Below, in pieces: positions 22,418 to 32,549 of a DNA stretch of 64,000 nt. Source of the stretch: an uncultured Rhizobiaceae group bacterium (GTDB lineage: Bacteria > Pseudomonadota > Alphaproteobacteria > Rhizobiales > Rhizobiaceae); NCBI GenBank assembly GCA_947501445.1, contig CANMVS010000008.1:124001-188000 (forward strand). The letters are read 5' to 3'. Each line of letters opens with the position of its first letter. Positions within the stretch are counted from its first letter, which is position 1. Below the pieces are notes generated by a model that saw only the letters and a list, made by a program, of their open reading frames with translations, was not told where the DNA came from and made no database searches. A program made the translations under genes and the position numbers.

Positions 22418-22514
22418 CCATTCCGGTTTTGACGGAATCGGCAAAACCTGAATGCATCAACAAAATCAAAGGCCGACACCGTTGTCCCGTTTCTGATAAA
22501 ACGTGAAACGGTCT
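22418..22514 (-). repeat. RIME-like two-palindrome intergenic repeat, copy 1
   Basis: ATTCCGGTTTTGACGGAATCGGCAAAACCTGAATGCATCAACAAAATCAAAGGCCGACACCGTTGTCCCGTTTCTGATAAAACGTGAAACGGTC. Confidence 0.9.
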
Positions 22515-22532
22515 AGAAAGAAGCTTGAGGAT

Positions 22533-22874
22533 ATGTCTGAAGAAATTTCATGGGCAGATTTTGATAAAGTGGAAATTCGCGTCGGCACCATCGTCGGTGC
22601 CGAACCATTTCCCGAGGCGCGCAAGCCTGCCATCCGGCTAAAAGTTGATTTCGGCGCTGACCTGGGCATACGCAAATCATCGGCACAGATCACCAAACAC
22701 TATGAGCCACAGGAACTGATCGGCAAGCAGGTGATGGCGGTGGTCAATTTCCCACCGCGTCAGATTGGACCGATGATGTCAGAAGTTCTCGTTTTGGGAT
22801 TTCCCGATGATGAGGGCGAAGTGGTGCTGGCGGCAATTGACAAGAACGTTCCCAATGGCGGGCGCTTGTTTTAA
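22533..22874 (+). CDS. tRNA-binding protein (CsaA-like)
   Basis: ISWADFDKVEIRVGTIVGAEPFPEARKPAIRLKVDFGADLGIRKSSAQITKHY. Confidence 0.92.
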   Translation: MSEEISWADFDKVEIRVGTIVGAEPFPEARKPAIRLKVDFGADLGIRKSSAQITKHYEPQELIGKQVMAVVNFPPRQIGPMMSEVLVLGFPDDEGEVVLAAIDKNVPNGGRLF

Positions 22875-22904
22875 AAGCCGTACGACTTGCGAGCATGGTC
22901 GCCT

Positions 22905-24287
22905 TCAGGTCGGTATGCGAATGACGGCCTGCAATCCACCCAACTCACTGTCAGACAGGGTAATATCACCACCGTGGCTGCGCGCAATGTCACGGGCGAT
23001 AGACAATCCAAGACCTGTCCCGCTCTCATCCTGATTGCGGGCTTCATCAAGCCGGAAGAAGGGTTTGAAGACGTCCTCGCGCGATTTCGCCGGGATGCCT
23101 GGCCCATCATCATCAATAACAACGGTGAGCCATCCGGTGCGGATTGTCGCCTGAATCCTGACGGTTTGAGCGTGTCTCCATGCATTGGAGGCGAGATTTG
23201 TGACCAGCCTTGAAAAAGCATTGGGTCTGACCTTGACCAGTGGGGCTCCGGTAATGGCAGCGGTGAGGGTGCGGCCATGCAGTCGCGCATCTTCTTCGAG
23301 TTTGGCAAACAGGATATCCAGGTCCATGTCACCCACATCTTCCTGGGCTTCGCCGCGTGCAAAGGAAAGGTATCCTTCAAGCATCGACTGCATGTCCGAG
23401 ATATCTTCGTTCAGATGGGCTGTCTCTGTTTCATTGCCCACGAGCGCCAGTTGCAGCCTGAAACGGGTGAGGATGGTTCGCAGGTCATGGCTGACACCCG
23501 TCAGCATGGCTGTTCGTTGCTCGATCTGTCTTTCGATACGTTCGCGCATGCGAATGAATGCCAGACCGGCACGACGTATTTCATCAGCCCCGCGTGGTCG
23601 AAATTCATCGGGCATTTTTTGCCCGCGACCAAAACTCTCGGCTGCTTCGGTCAGTGAAAGGATTGGCCTGATCTGGCCGCGCAGGAACAGGATGGCAATT
23701 GCCAGCAGGACAAGCGAGGTTCCAAGCATCCACAACAAAAATATGTGCGTATTGGATGCATAGGCCTGGCTGCGTTTGGCAAATACACGCAGAACCTTGT
23801 CGTCCAGCAGGATGCGAATTTCAACCAGATTGGAATCGCCAACGGTGTCAATCCAGTAGGGTCGCTTGATCTGGCGGGTTATTTCTTCGCTGAGAATTGA
23901 ATCCAGGATCGAAAAAAACGGTTTGGAGCGCGGCGGGGGCAGAGAGCCTTCCGGCTCGATCGCAATATTGAGCTCCAGCCGTTCGCGGGCGATGCGGGTT
24001 ATTTCGTCGTAGTTACTATCCTGCGGGTAGGTATCGATGACATCGATTATGGCAGCAATATCGCGGGTAACGGCTGTGGAAAGGCGCTGCGTCACCGTTT
24101 GCCAATGCCGTTCCATGAATACGAAGGCAATAACAGACTGCAAGATTACCATCGGCAGGATGATGATAAGCAATGTACGACCATATAGACCTGTCGGAAT
24201 CCGCCGGGTGAACCAACGGGTCAGACGTCGGTAACCTTTTGGCGGGTAACGCTCATATTCGCGCCGGATCGTTTCAATTGTCGTCAT
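22905..24287 (-). CDS. Two-component sensor histidine kinase (EnvZ-like)
   Basis: HAMP region; TGVSHDLRTILTRFRLQLAL H-box; VIDDDGPGIPAKSREDVFKPFFRLDEARNQDESGTGLGLSI. Confidence 0.95.
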   Translation of the reverse strand: MTTIETIRREYERYPPKGYRRLTRWFTRRIPTGLYGRTLLIIILPMVILQSVIAFVFMERHWQTVTQRLSTAVTRDIAAIIDVIDTYPQDSNYDEITRIARERLELNIAIEPEGSLPPPRSKPFFSILDSILSEEITRQIKRPYWIDTVGDSNLVEIRILLDDKVLRVFAKRSQAYASNTHIFLLWMLGTSLVLLAIAILFLRGQIRPILSLTEAAESFGRGQKMPDEFRPRGADEIRRAGLAFIRMRERIERQIEQRTAMLTGVSHDLRTILTRFRLQLALVGNETETAHLNEDISDMQSMLEGYLSFARGEAQEDVGDMDLDILFAKLEEDARLHGRTLTAAITGAPLVKVRPNAFSRLVTNLASNAWRHAQTVRIQATIRTGWLTVVIDDDGPGIPAKSREDVFKPFFRLDEARNQDESGTGLGLSIARDIARSHGGDITLSDSELGGLQAVIRIPT

Positions 24288-24359
24288 TGCCAGGTCCTGA
24301 TCACAGTCAGAAGGGTTCAGACCCCCACTTCGGGATTCGTCTGACTGTATGAGACCATT

Positions 24360-25058
24360 CTATTCGACACTGAGGCGGTATCCAATGCCCCTTACGGTCT
24401 GAAGCCACATTGGATTGGCCGGATCTTCCTCGATTTTGCGACGCAGGCGGTTAATCTGTACGTCAATTGTGCGTTCACCGATATCGATGTCAGCACCCAC
24501 CAGTTCATGCCGCGGGATCGTATCGCCCGGGCGTTCGGCAAAATGAACCATGATTTCCTGTTCACGGTCGGTAAGACGCACCACCTCGGCGCCCTTTTTC
24601 AGTTCCCGGCGGGCCAGTCCGAATGTGTAGGGTCCAAATACAATCTGTTCAATCTTGGGGATCTCGGGCGGTCCGCCGCGTTTGAGTATATTGTTGATCC
24701 GCAGAACCAGTTCACGCGGATCAAACGGTTTTGCCAGATAATCATCAGCGCCTGCTTCCAGTCCCTCCAGCCGGCTGTTGATTTCCGCCAGAGCGGTGAG
24801 CATCAGGACTGGTACATCACGAATTTCGCGCAGGGATTTGGTCAGATCCACACCGGTTTCACCTGGCATCATAACGTCGACCACCAGCAGATCGAACTCA
24901 AGACCTTCAAGTTTGCGCCGTGCCTCCAGTGCATCAGCTGCTGTGGTGATACGAAATCCCTGCTCGCTGAGATAGCGGTTCAGCAGGTCACGAATACGCG
25001 TGTCATCATCGACCACCAGCAGGTGCGCTGCATTATCGGATAATATATCAGCTGACAT
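24360..25058 (-). CDS. OmpR-family response regulator
   Basis: HLLVVDDDTRIRDLLNRYLSEQGFRITTAADALEARR...LVVDVMMPGETG; winged-helix C-term. Confidence 0.95.
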   Translation of the reverse strand: MSADILSDNAAHLLVVDDDTRIRDLLNRYLSEQGFRITTAADALEARRKLEGLEFDLLVVDVMMPGETGVDLTKSLREIRDVPVLMLTALAEINSRLEGLEAGADDYLAKPFDPRELVLRINNILKRGGPPEIPKIEQIVFGPYTFGLARRELKKGAEVVRLTDREQEIMVHFAERPGDTIPRHELVGADIDIGERTIDVQINRLRRKIEEDPANPMWLQTVRGIGYRLSVE

Positions 25059-25251
25059 GCAGCCTCCCTCTTCGAAACGAATCCACAGGTAGCAGCCTAC
25101 CGTCAGCCAGGGTTGCAACCGCGCGGGACACAGCACTGTGTCACCTTGTGTATGGATCGGTGTCACCGGTGTGTGGTTTGTCCTGTCGTATCAGGCACAC
25201 AATCGAAGACATCCGGTTTCACAAACCCTGCAATTCCGACCGCCAACAGGC

Positions 25252-25752
25252 CTAATCCGAATCGACCATGCCCTGAAGAAATTTCTTGATCAGTATTTGC
25301 TCGCCCGGATCTATCCCATTTAGTGCTTTGGTTATGCGGCGAGACTGTGGCCTTGCAAGCTCTAAAGCCAATTCTCTTCCCTTTTGGGTTGGATATAGGC
25401 ATCTTTGACGTCTGTCTTCGGTGCCTTCGACCTGTTGAACAAATCCAGATTCGATCAACTGCTTAAGCACACGGGCCAGGCTCTGCTTGGTTATCTTGAG
25501 GGTTTCCAGCAAATCGGCGACTGAAAGACCCGGACGTCGATTGACGAAATGCACAACCCGGTGGTGCGCTCTCCCGAAACCTGATTTGGACAAGATCACG
25601 TCCGGATCCGAGGTGAAATCGCGATAGGCAAAAAACAGCAATTCGATAATATTGAAGTCGATACCTTCACCATCTGACATGGGGCAGGTAACAGTGTCGT
25701 TGTCCGGTACTTTTCTTGCCCGTTCCGACGGCATGGAAGCATGTCCTTTCAT
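25252..25752 (-). CDS. MarR family transcriptional regulator
   Basis: VADLLETLKITKQSLARVLKQLIESGFVQQVEGTEDRRQRCLYPTQKGREL. Confidence 0.92.
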   Translation of the reverse strand: MKGHASMPSERARKVPDNDTVTCPMSDGEGIDFNIIELLFFAYRDFTSDPDVILSKSGFGRAHHRVVHFVNRRPGLSVADLLETLKITKQSLARVLKQLIESGFVQQVEGTEDRRQRCLYPTQKGRELALELARPQSRRITKALNGIDPGEQILIKKFLQGMVDSD

Positions 25753-25952
25753 TTATGTCAGCTTTATTGACATAATTTGATGCTATTGATAGCCTTCCGG
25801 GGCGTCAAGGATGTAAAACCTTCAATCAAGCCCGGTCATAGCGTTTTGGCAGTCAAATCCCTGTTTTGCGATCTCTGGATTTCTTTGGGCGTTTTTCCTA
25901 TCTGACAAAGTACATTTTACACAGTGAGCGCGTTGGCGCTGGAGGTTACGCT

Positions 25953-26843
25953 ATGGCATCGGTCCCATTCGATCAGCTCGAGGGCCATATCTGGTACAAC
26001 GGCACATTCGTGCCCTGGAAGGATGCAACGTTACACGTACTGTCCCATGGTTTGCACTATGGCAGTTCTGTTTTTGAGGGCGAACGCGCCTATGGAGGGG
26101 AAATTTTCAAGCTGCGTGAGCATACGGTGCGTCTTCACCGCTCGGCGCAACTGCTTGGGTTTGAAATTCCCTATACCATTGAAGAGATTGATGACGCCTG
26201 CAATGCGTTGCTGAAGATGCAGGGTTTTGAAGACGCCTATGTGCGTCCTGTCGCTTGGCGTGGCAGCGAGATGATGGGTGTATCCGCCCAGAATAATCGC
26301 ATCAATCTGGCGATTGCGATCTGGCAGTGGCCCTCTTATTTCAAACCGGAAGAGCGCCTCAAGGGAATTCGGCTGGATATGGCTACCTATCGTCGGCCTG
26401 ATCCGGCGACGATCCCGAGCGAATCCAAGGCAGCCGGTCTTTATATGATTTGCACTTTGTCCAAACATGAAGCTGAAGACAAAGGCTATGCCGATGCTCT
26501 GATGCTGGATTGGCGCGGCCGCGTTGCGGAGGCAACCGGTGCAAATGTGTTTTTCGTCAAAGATGGTGTCATCCACACACCAACGCCGGATTGTTTTCTC
26601 GACGGGATCACCCGAAGAACCGTTATCGGACTTGCAAAGAAGCGCGGCTATGAAGTGATCGAACGCGCCATCCTGCCCGAAGAGATGAACGACTTTGAAG
26701 AATGTTTTCTGACCGGAACTGCGGCTGAGGTAACACCGGTGTCGGAAATCGCTGACTATCGTTTCACCGTTGGTGAAATTTCGAAGAACCTGGTGAACGA
26801 CTACATGCAACTGGTTCAACCGGCAAAACAGGCGGCTGAATAG
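25953..26843 (+). CDS. ilvE: Branched-chain amino acid aminotransferase
   Basis: GHIWYNGTFVPWKDATLHVLSHGLHYGSSVFEGERAYGGEIFKL...; EATGANVFFVKDG. Confidence 0.94.
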   Translation: MASVPFDQLEGHIWYNGTFVPWKDATLHVLSHGLHYGSSVFEGERAYGGEIFKLREHTVRLHRSAQLLGFEIPYTIEEIDDACNALLKMQGFEDAYVRPVAWRGSEMMGVSAQNNRINLAIAIWQWPSYFKPEERLKGIRLDMATYRRPDPATIPSESKAAGLYMICTLSKHEAEDKGYADALMLDWRGRVAEATGANVFFVKDGVIHTPTPDCFLDGITRRTVIGLAKKRGYEVIERAILPEEMNDFEECFLTGTAAEVTPVSEIADYRFTVGEISKNLVNDYMQLVQPAKQAAE

Positions 26844-26934
26844 GCGCAACCGGTTGATTTGCACTTTGTGAAGGGCGTGCTTGTTGGCATGCCCTTTCAT
26901 CTGCCTGGTTAACCTAGATATGCGTATATTCACC

Positions 26935-27036
26935 TGGACCGTTTCACGATTTGTCAAAAACGAGACAACGGTGTTGGTCTTCAATTTTGTTGATGCATTC
27001 AGGTTTTGCCGATCCCGTCAAAATCTGCATTGCTCT
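26935..27036 (+). repeat. RIME-like two-palindrome intergenic repeat, copy 2
   Basis: GGACCGTTTCACGATTTGTCAAAAACGAGACAACGGTGTTGGTC...GTTGATGCATTCAGGTTTTGCCGATCCCGTCAAAATCTGCATTGCTC. Confidence 0.9.
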
Positions 27037-27099
27037 AAAGCCCTATTGTGCGAAGGCCTTATAATACCAAGGCCTGTTGGAAGAAAGTGATGGAATTTT

Positions 27100-27747
27100 A
27101 TGGGACAAATTCAGGCAGGCGTCGTACCGGTGACGGCATTCCAGCAAAATTGCACCATTTTGTTCGACGATGAAACACGGCGCGGTGTTGTTGTTGACCC
27201 GGGTGGTGATGTGCCCAATATCGTCGACGTCCTTTCCAAAAACAATATTCAGATTGACGCCATATGGCTGACCCATGGGCATATTGATCATGCCGGTGGT
27301 GCGATGGACCTGAAAGATACGCTGAAGGTGGATATCATCGGGTCACACCGCGATGACAAACCGCTGCTGAATGGTCTTGAAGGGCAGGCGGATATGTTTG
27401 GCCTGGATGGGCAGGTACGCAATGTCACACCGGACAAATGGCTGGTGGAGGGGGATTGCGTATCGTTCTCGGGACATGATTTTGAGGTCTATCATTGCCC
27501 CGGCCATGCCCCCGGTCATGTGATTTTCTACAATCGCGCCGCCGGATTTGCCCATCTGGGTGACGTGCTGTTTCACGGCTCGATTGGCAGAACAGATTTA
27601 CCCGGCGGTGACCATGATCAATTGCTGGCCTCCATCCGTGACAAGGTACTGCCGCTTGGCGACGATGTCGGTTTCATTTGCGGTCACGGGCCCGGTGGTC
27701 GGATTGGAGAGGAACGCCTGACCAACCCGTTTCTCAAGGGCCTCTAA
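27100..27747 (+). CDS. MBL fold metallo-hydrolase (glyoxalase II-like)
   Basis: QNCTILFDDETRRGVVVDPGGDVPNIVD...WLTHGHIDHAGG...YHCPGHAPGHVIF. Confidence 0.92.
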   Translation: MGQIQAGVVPVTAFQQNCTILFDDETRRGVVVDPGGDVPNIVDVLSKNNIQIDAIWLTHGHIDHAGGAMDLKDTLKVDIIGSHRDDKPLLNGLEGQADMFGLDGQVRNVTPDKWLVEGDCVSFSGHDFEVYHCPGHAPGHVIFYNRAAGFAHLGDVLFHGSIGRTDLPGGDHDQLLASIRDKVLPLGDDVGFICGHGPGGRIGEERLTNPFLKGL

Positions 27748-27841
27748 ACCGTTTCACGTTTTATCAGAAACAGGGCAACGGTGTCGGCCTGTTTCTTGTT
27801 GATGCATTCAGGTGTTGTCGATTCAATTAAAACCTGAATGC
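27747..27841 (+). repeat. RIME-like two-palindrome intergenic repeat, copy 3
   Basis: ACCGTTTCACGTTTTATCAGAAACAGGGCAACGGTGTCGGCC...GTTGATGCATTCAGGTGTTGTCGATTCAATTAAAACCTGAATG, immediately at the stop codon of the MBL gene. Confidence 0.88.
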
Positions 27842-27843
27842 CG

Positions 27844-28407
27844 TTAACGCGGGACACAAAAATGATCGAGACCATCATAGCCACGGAACGTGCCGGTTGC
27901 CGGTTTGAATGAACGGTATTTTTGTGCGCAGTAGCGATACCATCCATCACTCCATGGCTCCAGATTCTGTGCCTGTGTATAGGTGGGGCCGGGGGCGGGA
28001 GGGTAATAATCGGACCCTGCACCCGGGGCCTGCGGCGCATAACCTGGTGCGGGAATTTCACGATAGTTTCGCCGGGCTGGTGGGTTGCTCAAAAGTGCAC
28101 CGGTTATCAATGCACCAGCCGCCAACCCCAGCACACCCAATACCAACGCATCATCGTTGTTGTCCTGTCTGGCAATAGGCCTGTTCTTGTGCCCGTGTTT
28201 GTGGTGACGTTTGCCATGCCGGTTGTAGTGGCGACGGCCACCGCGTTCATTGTTCCAGCCATCATCACCCCAGGCTCCGCCCCAGGCGCCACCGCCATCG
28301 CGGTACTGGCGGTTGCCCCAATCCTGTGCGCTGGCTTGTGCGATGGGAGCAAGTGTCGTGGCGGTCAAAGCAAGTGTTGCGATCAGTGCGGTTGTATATT
28401 TGCCCAT
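27844..28407 (-). CDS. Exported BA14K-like protein
   Basis: Signal peptide; C-term WCSDGW-like WSDGWYRYCAQKYRSFKPATGTFRGYDGLDHFC typical of BA14K-like proteins. Confidence 0.78.
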   Translation of the reverse strand: MGKYTTALIATLALTATTLAPIAQASAQDWGNRQYRDGGGAWGGAWGDDGWNNERGGRRHYNRHGKRHHKHGHKNRPIARQDNNDDALVLGVLGLAAGALITGALLSNPPARRNYREIPAPGYAPQAPGAGSDYYPPAPGPTYTQAQNLEPWSDGWYRYCAQKYRSFKPATGTFRGYDGLDHFCVPR

Positions 28408-28574
28408 TTGAGGATTCCCTGTAGGTTCATTGCATCCTTACCCACACCCTAAAGAGACAAGCCTGAACGCAATCTGAACGGCCATTCCGCTACCGGCCAC
28501 AAAAGAGAATGTGCCTGCAGTGGACTGCTTCCATGAAAATGAAAGCACGCCAGCCACAGGCAGCAATATTAACT

Positions 28575-28675
28575 GGACCGTTTCACGTTTTGTCAGAAAC
28601 GGGACAACGGTGTCGGCCGCAGATTTTGTTGATGCATTCAGGTTTCGCCGATACCGTCACAACCTCAATTGCTCC
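28575..28675 (+). repeat. RIME-like two-palindrome intergenic repeat, copy 4
   Basis: GGACCGTTTCACGTTTTGTCAGAAACGGGACAACGGTGTCGGCC...GTTGATGCATTCAGGTTTCGCCGATACCGTCACAACCTCAATTGCTCC. Confidence 0.9.
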
Positions 28676-28713
28676 AAGCGAACAGATAACCTTCTCAGAA
28701 CGCACGGCCGGGA

Positions 28714-29013
28714 TCACCGTGCCAGAGCATTGCCCAGCATGGCACCGGCGGCAAAACCGATTATGCCGAGTGCTGCACCATTGCCCTTGTGTTTGTGCAC
28801 AACGACCGGCGGTTTGTGTTTATGGTACCCACGCGGGTAGGCTACACGCGGTTTGTTTTTGTAGTACCCGTGACCGCCTTTGTGAACATAGTGGTTGCCG
28901 CTCGGCGGATGCCCATATTTGTTGGCAGCTACAGCGCCACTTATCGGTGCCAATGCGATTGCAAAAAGGGCTGTGCCGCCAATGGCGGCTTTCGTCAGAA
29001 TATTCATCTTCAT
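28714..29013 (-). CDS. Small exported His/Lys/Gly-rich protein
   Basis: MKMNILTKAAIGGTALFAIALAPISGAVAANKYGHPPSGNHYVHKGGHGYYKNKPRVAYPRGYHKHKPPVVVHKHKG...GFAAGAMLGNALAR. Confidence 0.7.
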   Translation of the reverse strand: MKMNILTKAAIGGTALFAIALAPISGAVAANKYGHPPSGNHYVHKGGHGYYKNKPRVAYPRGYHKHKPPVVVHKHKGNGAALGIIGFAAGAMLGNALAR

Positions 29014-29142
29014 GCTCCTTAATTTATAACTCAGGAGGCTATGTTTGCCTCTGATCTGGTCTCAAATTAGTGTTGGCTGGATGAACGAAAACTGAATGGA
29101 AGTCTTTGAAATATTAAATAAATTTAATGTTGTCGGCTCAAG

Positions 29143-29170
29143 TCATTACCCGGCCCTGGCCGGGTAATGA
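29143..29170. terminator. Perfect 13-bp inverted repeat downstream of csp
   Basis: TCATTACCCGGCC-CT-GGCCGGGTAATGA; no long U tract. Confidence 0.5.
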
Positions 29171-29193
29171 TCTTAACAAGCATTGATGCTGAT

Positions 29194-29409
29194 TTATCCC
29201 AAAACAGTCAGGCTAACTGCCTTTGGGCCTTTGCCGCGACCATCGGGTTCGGTTTCAAAACTCACCTTCTGGTTTTCTTCCAGATATTCCAGGCCCGAAT
29301 CCTTGAGTGCTGAAATGTGCACAAAGATATCGGACTCGCCGGAATCAGGTTTGATGAAGCCAAAGCCCTTGTCGGTATTGAAGAATTTTACAGTGCCTGT
29401 CTCGGCCAT
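29194..29409 (-). CDS. cspA: Cold-shock protein
   Basis: MAETGTVKFFNTDKGFGFIKPDSGESDIFVHISALKDSGLEYLEENQKVSFE. Confidence 0.95.
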   Translation of the reverse strand: MAETGTVKFFNTDKGFGFIKPDSGESDIFVHISALKDSGLEYLEENQKVSFETEPDGRGKGPKAVSLTVLG

Positions 29410-29776
29410 GCTGTCAGGTCCTCTTTTGTCCGCTGGCATAGTGCCCGCGCGTCTACGAATTTATCCGCTTATGACGGATAAGGCAGGCAGTTCTTGAAAT
29501 TAGCGGAAAGGCCCTTGTTATCGTGATGCGTGTCGACATTCATTGAATCGATCTGTTTGCCCATCACCCGGAATTTTATGCGTCTCCGGTCCGCATAGCT
29601 ATAAATAGGTTTCCCGTGTTCGCAAATTGCCCGAACGCGCGATAGATTGCGGCAGCGAGTTAAAATAATCAAGAAAAAGTTTTATGACTGTTTTGTCTCA
29701 ATGTTCTCATGGATTTCCATAGGAAATGCTGCAGGGTTGGCCTTGCCAATTCAGGTCTATATTGAGCTGGGATGAT

Positions 29777-30721
29777 CTAAACCTTGATGGTCTGTGCCCG
29801 TTTCTCCAGGAATTGGGGTATTAATTCAACGGCGAGCATTGCAGCGAAGATGAGCAGGCAGCCGAGGTAGCCGAATCCCGGCACAGTCTCACCCAGCAAC
29901 AGAGCCCCGAACATGGCAGCGAACAGTGCTTCGGATGACAGGAAAATGGCTGCCTGCGCCGAACTTGTGTAGCGCTGCGCAATGACCTGCAGGGTAAAGG
30001 CAAGACCACTGGCAAAAATTCCGGCGTAGAGAATTTCCGGCAGTGCCTGTTGGATCGGTTCCCACCGGATGGGTTCAAAGACAAGCGCTGCGCCAAGCCC
30101 CAATACAGCACACAGGGTGAATTGAACGAGTGAGAGTGTCAGCGGTCTGCCGGTTCGTGTTCCGTAGACGCCGATAAGTACAACCTGGCTTGCCCAAAAG
30201 AGAGCGCATACTATGGTCAAAGCATCCCCCACATTGAGCGCGGCGAGTGTTCCTCCACTCAACAGCCAGATGCCTGCAAAGGCCATAAGAGCCGCCGGCC
30301 AGACAACCGGATGTGGTTTTTGCCGCAGGAATATGACCAGCAAAAATGGGACAAACACGACGTATAGTCCTGTCAGGAATCCTGAATTGGTCACTGTTGT
30401 GGTCAATAGTCCCACCTGCTGGGCGGTCATGCCGGTAAACAGAGCCAGACCAATCCACAAAAAACCGGTCAAATCAGCAGTGCTCAATGCATGGCTGGCC
30501 TGGCGTGATTCACGTAAGGCGAAAGGCAGGACCACCAGCGCCGCCAGAACAAATCGAAGGCCGATAAACAACATCGGACCAACGGCGTCCATTGCAGTGC
30601 TTTGCGCAACAAAACCCATGCCCCAAACAGCACCGGCGATCAATAAAAGCAGATTTGCCTTTACGCGACTCATTTTTATCATCTCCGTGCCATCAGTTAC
30701 TGACAATTCTGGCACTGTCAA
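29777..30721 (-). CDS. DMT superfamily (EamA) transporter
   Basis: LLLIAGAVWGMGFVAQSTAMDAVGPMLFIGLRFVLAALVVLP...; 10 TM-like hydrophobic segments. Confidence 0.92.
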   Translation of the reverse strand: MTVPELSVTDGTEMIKMSRVKANLLLLIAGAVWGMGFVAQSTAMDAVGPMLFIGLRFVLAALVVLPFALRESRQASHALSTADLTGFLWIGLALFTGMTAQQVGLLTTTVTNSGFLTGLYVVFVPFLLVIFLRQKPHPVVWPAALMAFAGIWLLSGGTLAALNVGDALTIVCALFWASQVVLIGVYGTRTGRPLTLSLVQFTLCAVLGLGAALVFEPIRWEPIQQALPEILYAGIFASGLAFTLQVIAQRYTSSAQAAIFLSSEALFAAMFGALLLGETVPGFGYLGCLLIFAAMLAVELIPQFLEKRAQTIKV

Positions 30722-30910
30722 AACCGTGACATGTCTAACTTTTCAGGCGTTTAACGTGTCAAATTCGGTGTCCGTTTAAGGACAGAAGAATCAGTGGATG
30801 AAACGAAATCGGGCTCTGTTCCCTGCCGATGTTCTGCTGAGTGATTATCAGTCGGCTTCATGTGGAGCAAGGGACTAATTGGTCGTGCCCATGGCGCTCA
30901 ATGTGTCTGG

Positions 30911-31411
30911 TCACAGACCTTTGAGGTATCGCGTGATTCGAGCCCGATTTGCTCCATAATCCTGGCCACCAACTTGTGCGCCAGCATAGATGAGCAATCC
31001 ACTTTGCCCACCATCAAGTGGAACCGCGCTGATCAATACAAAATCCGGAAAACGAAATATTGGCGAATATGTAATGTAGCGCCTTTGAGTGGGGTCTTGT
31101 TTGTCATCAATGCGCCGTGCAAGTGAATCCACTCTTTCAATATTGACGGACAAGCGCCTGATCAGGACCTCGGGTTGTTCGTTGTATCGCGGAAGTACGA
31201 CATCACAGTCTGCTCGCATTCCTTCACTACAGGCAAGAGCATCGTTGGCGCTCACGCTTCGTTTTAATGAAGCGATTTCCTGTGGGCCGCGGTCCGCTGA
31301 TCCAGCATACATTTCCCAGAAGTTTTCCCGTCCATAGGCCAGAAAGAATACAACAGCAGCGGCGACAAACCCCACCACCAGCACCAGTAACAACTGCGAC
31401 CAGCTCATCAA
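30911..31411 (-). CDS. Membrane-anchored hypothetical protein
   Basis: Single N-terminal TM: LLLVLVVGFVAAAVVFFLAYG; ORF continuity. Confidence 0.6.
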   Translation of the reverse strand: MMSWSQLLLVLVVGFVAAAVVFFLAYGRENFWEMYAGSADRGPQEIASLKRSVSANDALACSEGMRADCDVVLPRYNEQPEVLIRRLSVNIERVDSLARRIDDKQDPTQRRYITYSPIFRFPDFVLISAVPLDGGQSGLLIYAGAQVGGQDYGANRARITRYLKGL

Positions 31412-31427
31412 CCATTCCTTATTTTTA

Positions 31428-32549
31428 TTATTGACGACTCACCCGCAAGATAGCGCCGTTCGCCTCATCTGTCAGGAGTAGTAATGAACCATCAGGCGCT
31501 GTTTTTACTTCCCGCAGGCGGCCATATTGACCTTCCAGCATATTTTCTGTTCCAACAATGGTTCCCTTGTCATCACGATCAACGCGAACCAGCATCTGGT
31601 CCTTGAGCGCGGTGACGAGTAAATCACCGTCCCACTCGGGGAACATGGACCCCCGATACACAGCCAAACCACCCGGGGCTATGGATGGATCCCAGTAATA
31701 AAGCGGTTGCTCGTAGCCGGACGCCTGTGTGCCAACCCCTATCTTCGCGCCGGAATAGTGACGCCCGTAGGATATAACCGGCCAGCCATAGTTCTTGCCT
31801 GGTTCAGGTTGATTGATCTCATCGCCTCCACGGGCACCATGTTCCACCGCAAATAACGTTCCGGTTTTCCGATCGATATCCATGCCCTGCGGATTGCGAT
31901 GACCTTTCGACCAGATTTGCGGCAATGCCTGCTGATTGTCGGCGTACGGATTGTCGGCCGGGATTGAGCCATCCGCCATGATGCGAAGGATTGCACCTGC
32001 ATGGTCCTGCAGATCCTGCGCGCGTTCACTTTCGCCGCGATCACCAATTGAGAAAAACAGGCTGCCATCTGCGGCAACAGCAATGCGTGAGCCAAAATGC
32101 TGTCCCCGGGCGGTTTTCTTATCCATCGAAAAGATAGTTTCAGCATCTTCAAGATAGGCTTGCGACGCATTGCGAACCAGGCGCGCGCGGGCGATTGCAG
32201 TTCCCGCGCGGCCGTTGTTCAGTGCCGAATAGGAAAAATAGATGATGCCGCTTTCAACAAAATCCGCCGATAGGGCAACATCGAGAAGTCCGCCCTGTCC
32301 GCCAACGCCAATCGGCGGCAAACCAGAAAGTGCCGGGGACAAAACGCCATCCATGACAATGCGCATTCTGCCCGGTCTCTCGGTGACCAGATATGCGCCG
32401 TCAGGAAGCATCTCAATGCCCCAGGGATTTTCCAGACCGGTGACGATTGTTTCGACGCGAATGGGCACTTTTTCGGTTTCTGCAAGCTCAGCTGCACAGA
32501 CGGGAACAACCAACAGGGTCACAAGCAGAAGGGAAATGAGTCTTTTCAT
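31428..32549 (-). CDS. PQQ-dependent sugar dehydrogenase (aldose sugar dehydrogenase family)
   Basis: ETIVTGLENPWGIEMLPDGAYLVTERPGRMRIV...QHFGSRIAVAADGSLFFSIGDRGE...GKNYGWPVISYGRHYSG. Confidence 0.93.
   Translation of the reverse strand: MKRLISLLLVTLLVVPVCAAELAETEKVPIRVETIVTGLENPWGIEMLPDGAYLVTERPGRMRIVMDGVLSPALSGLPPIGVGGQGGLLDVALSADFVESGIIYFSYSALNNGRAGTAIARARLVRNASQAYLEDAETIFSMDKKTARGQHFGSRIAVAADGSLFFSIGDRGESERAQDLQDHAGAILRIMADGSIPADNPYADNQQALPQIWSKGHRNPQGMDIDRKTGTLFAVEHGARGGDEINQPEPGKNYGWPVISYGRHYSGAKIGVGTQASGYEQPLYYWDPSIAPGGLAVYRGSMFPEWDGDLLVTALKDQMLVRVDRDDKGTIVGTENMLEGQYGRLREVKTAPDGSLLLLTDEANGAILRVSRQ

Noticed and set aside
26031-26984. 317-aa minus-strand ORF opposite ilvE
   Set aside because: Antisense shadow of a clear aminotransferase gene; no recognisable domain.
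26881-27090. Short ORFs such as 26881-27090 and 28511-28840 containing SRFV.NxTTV...FVDAFRF
   Set aside because: They are translations of the dispersed RIME-like repeat; the recurrence is explained by the DNA repeat, not by a protein family.
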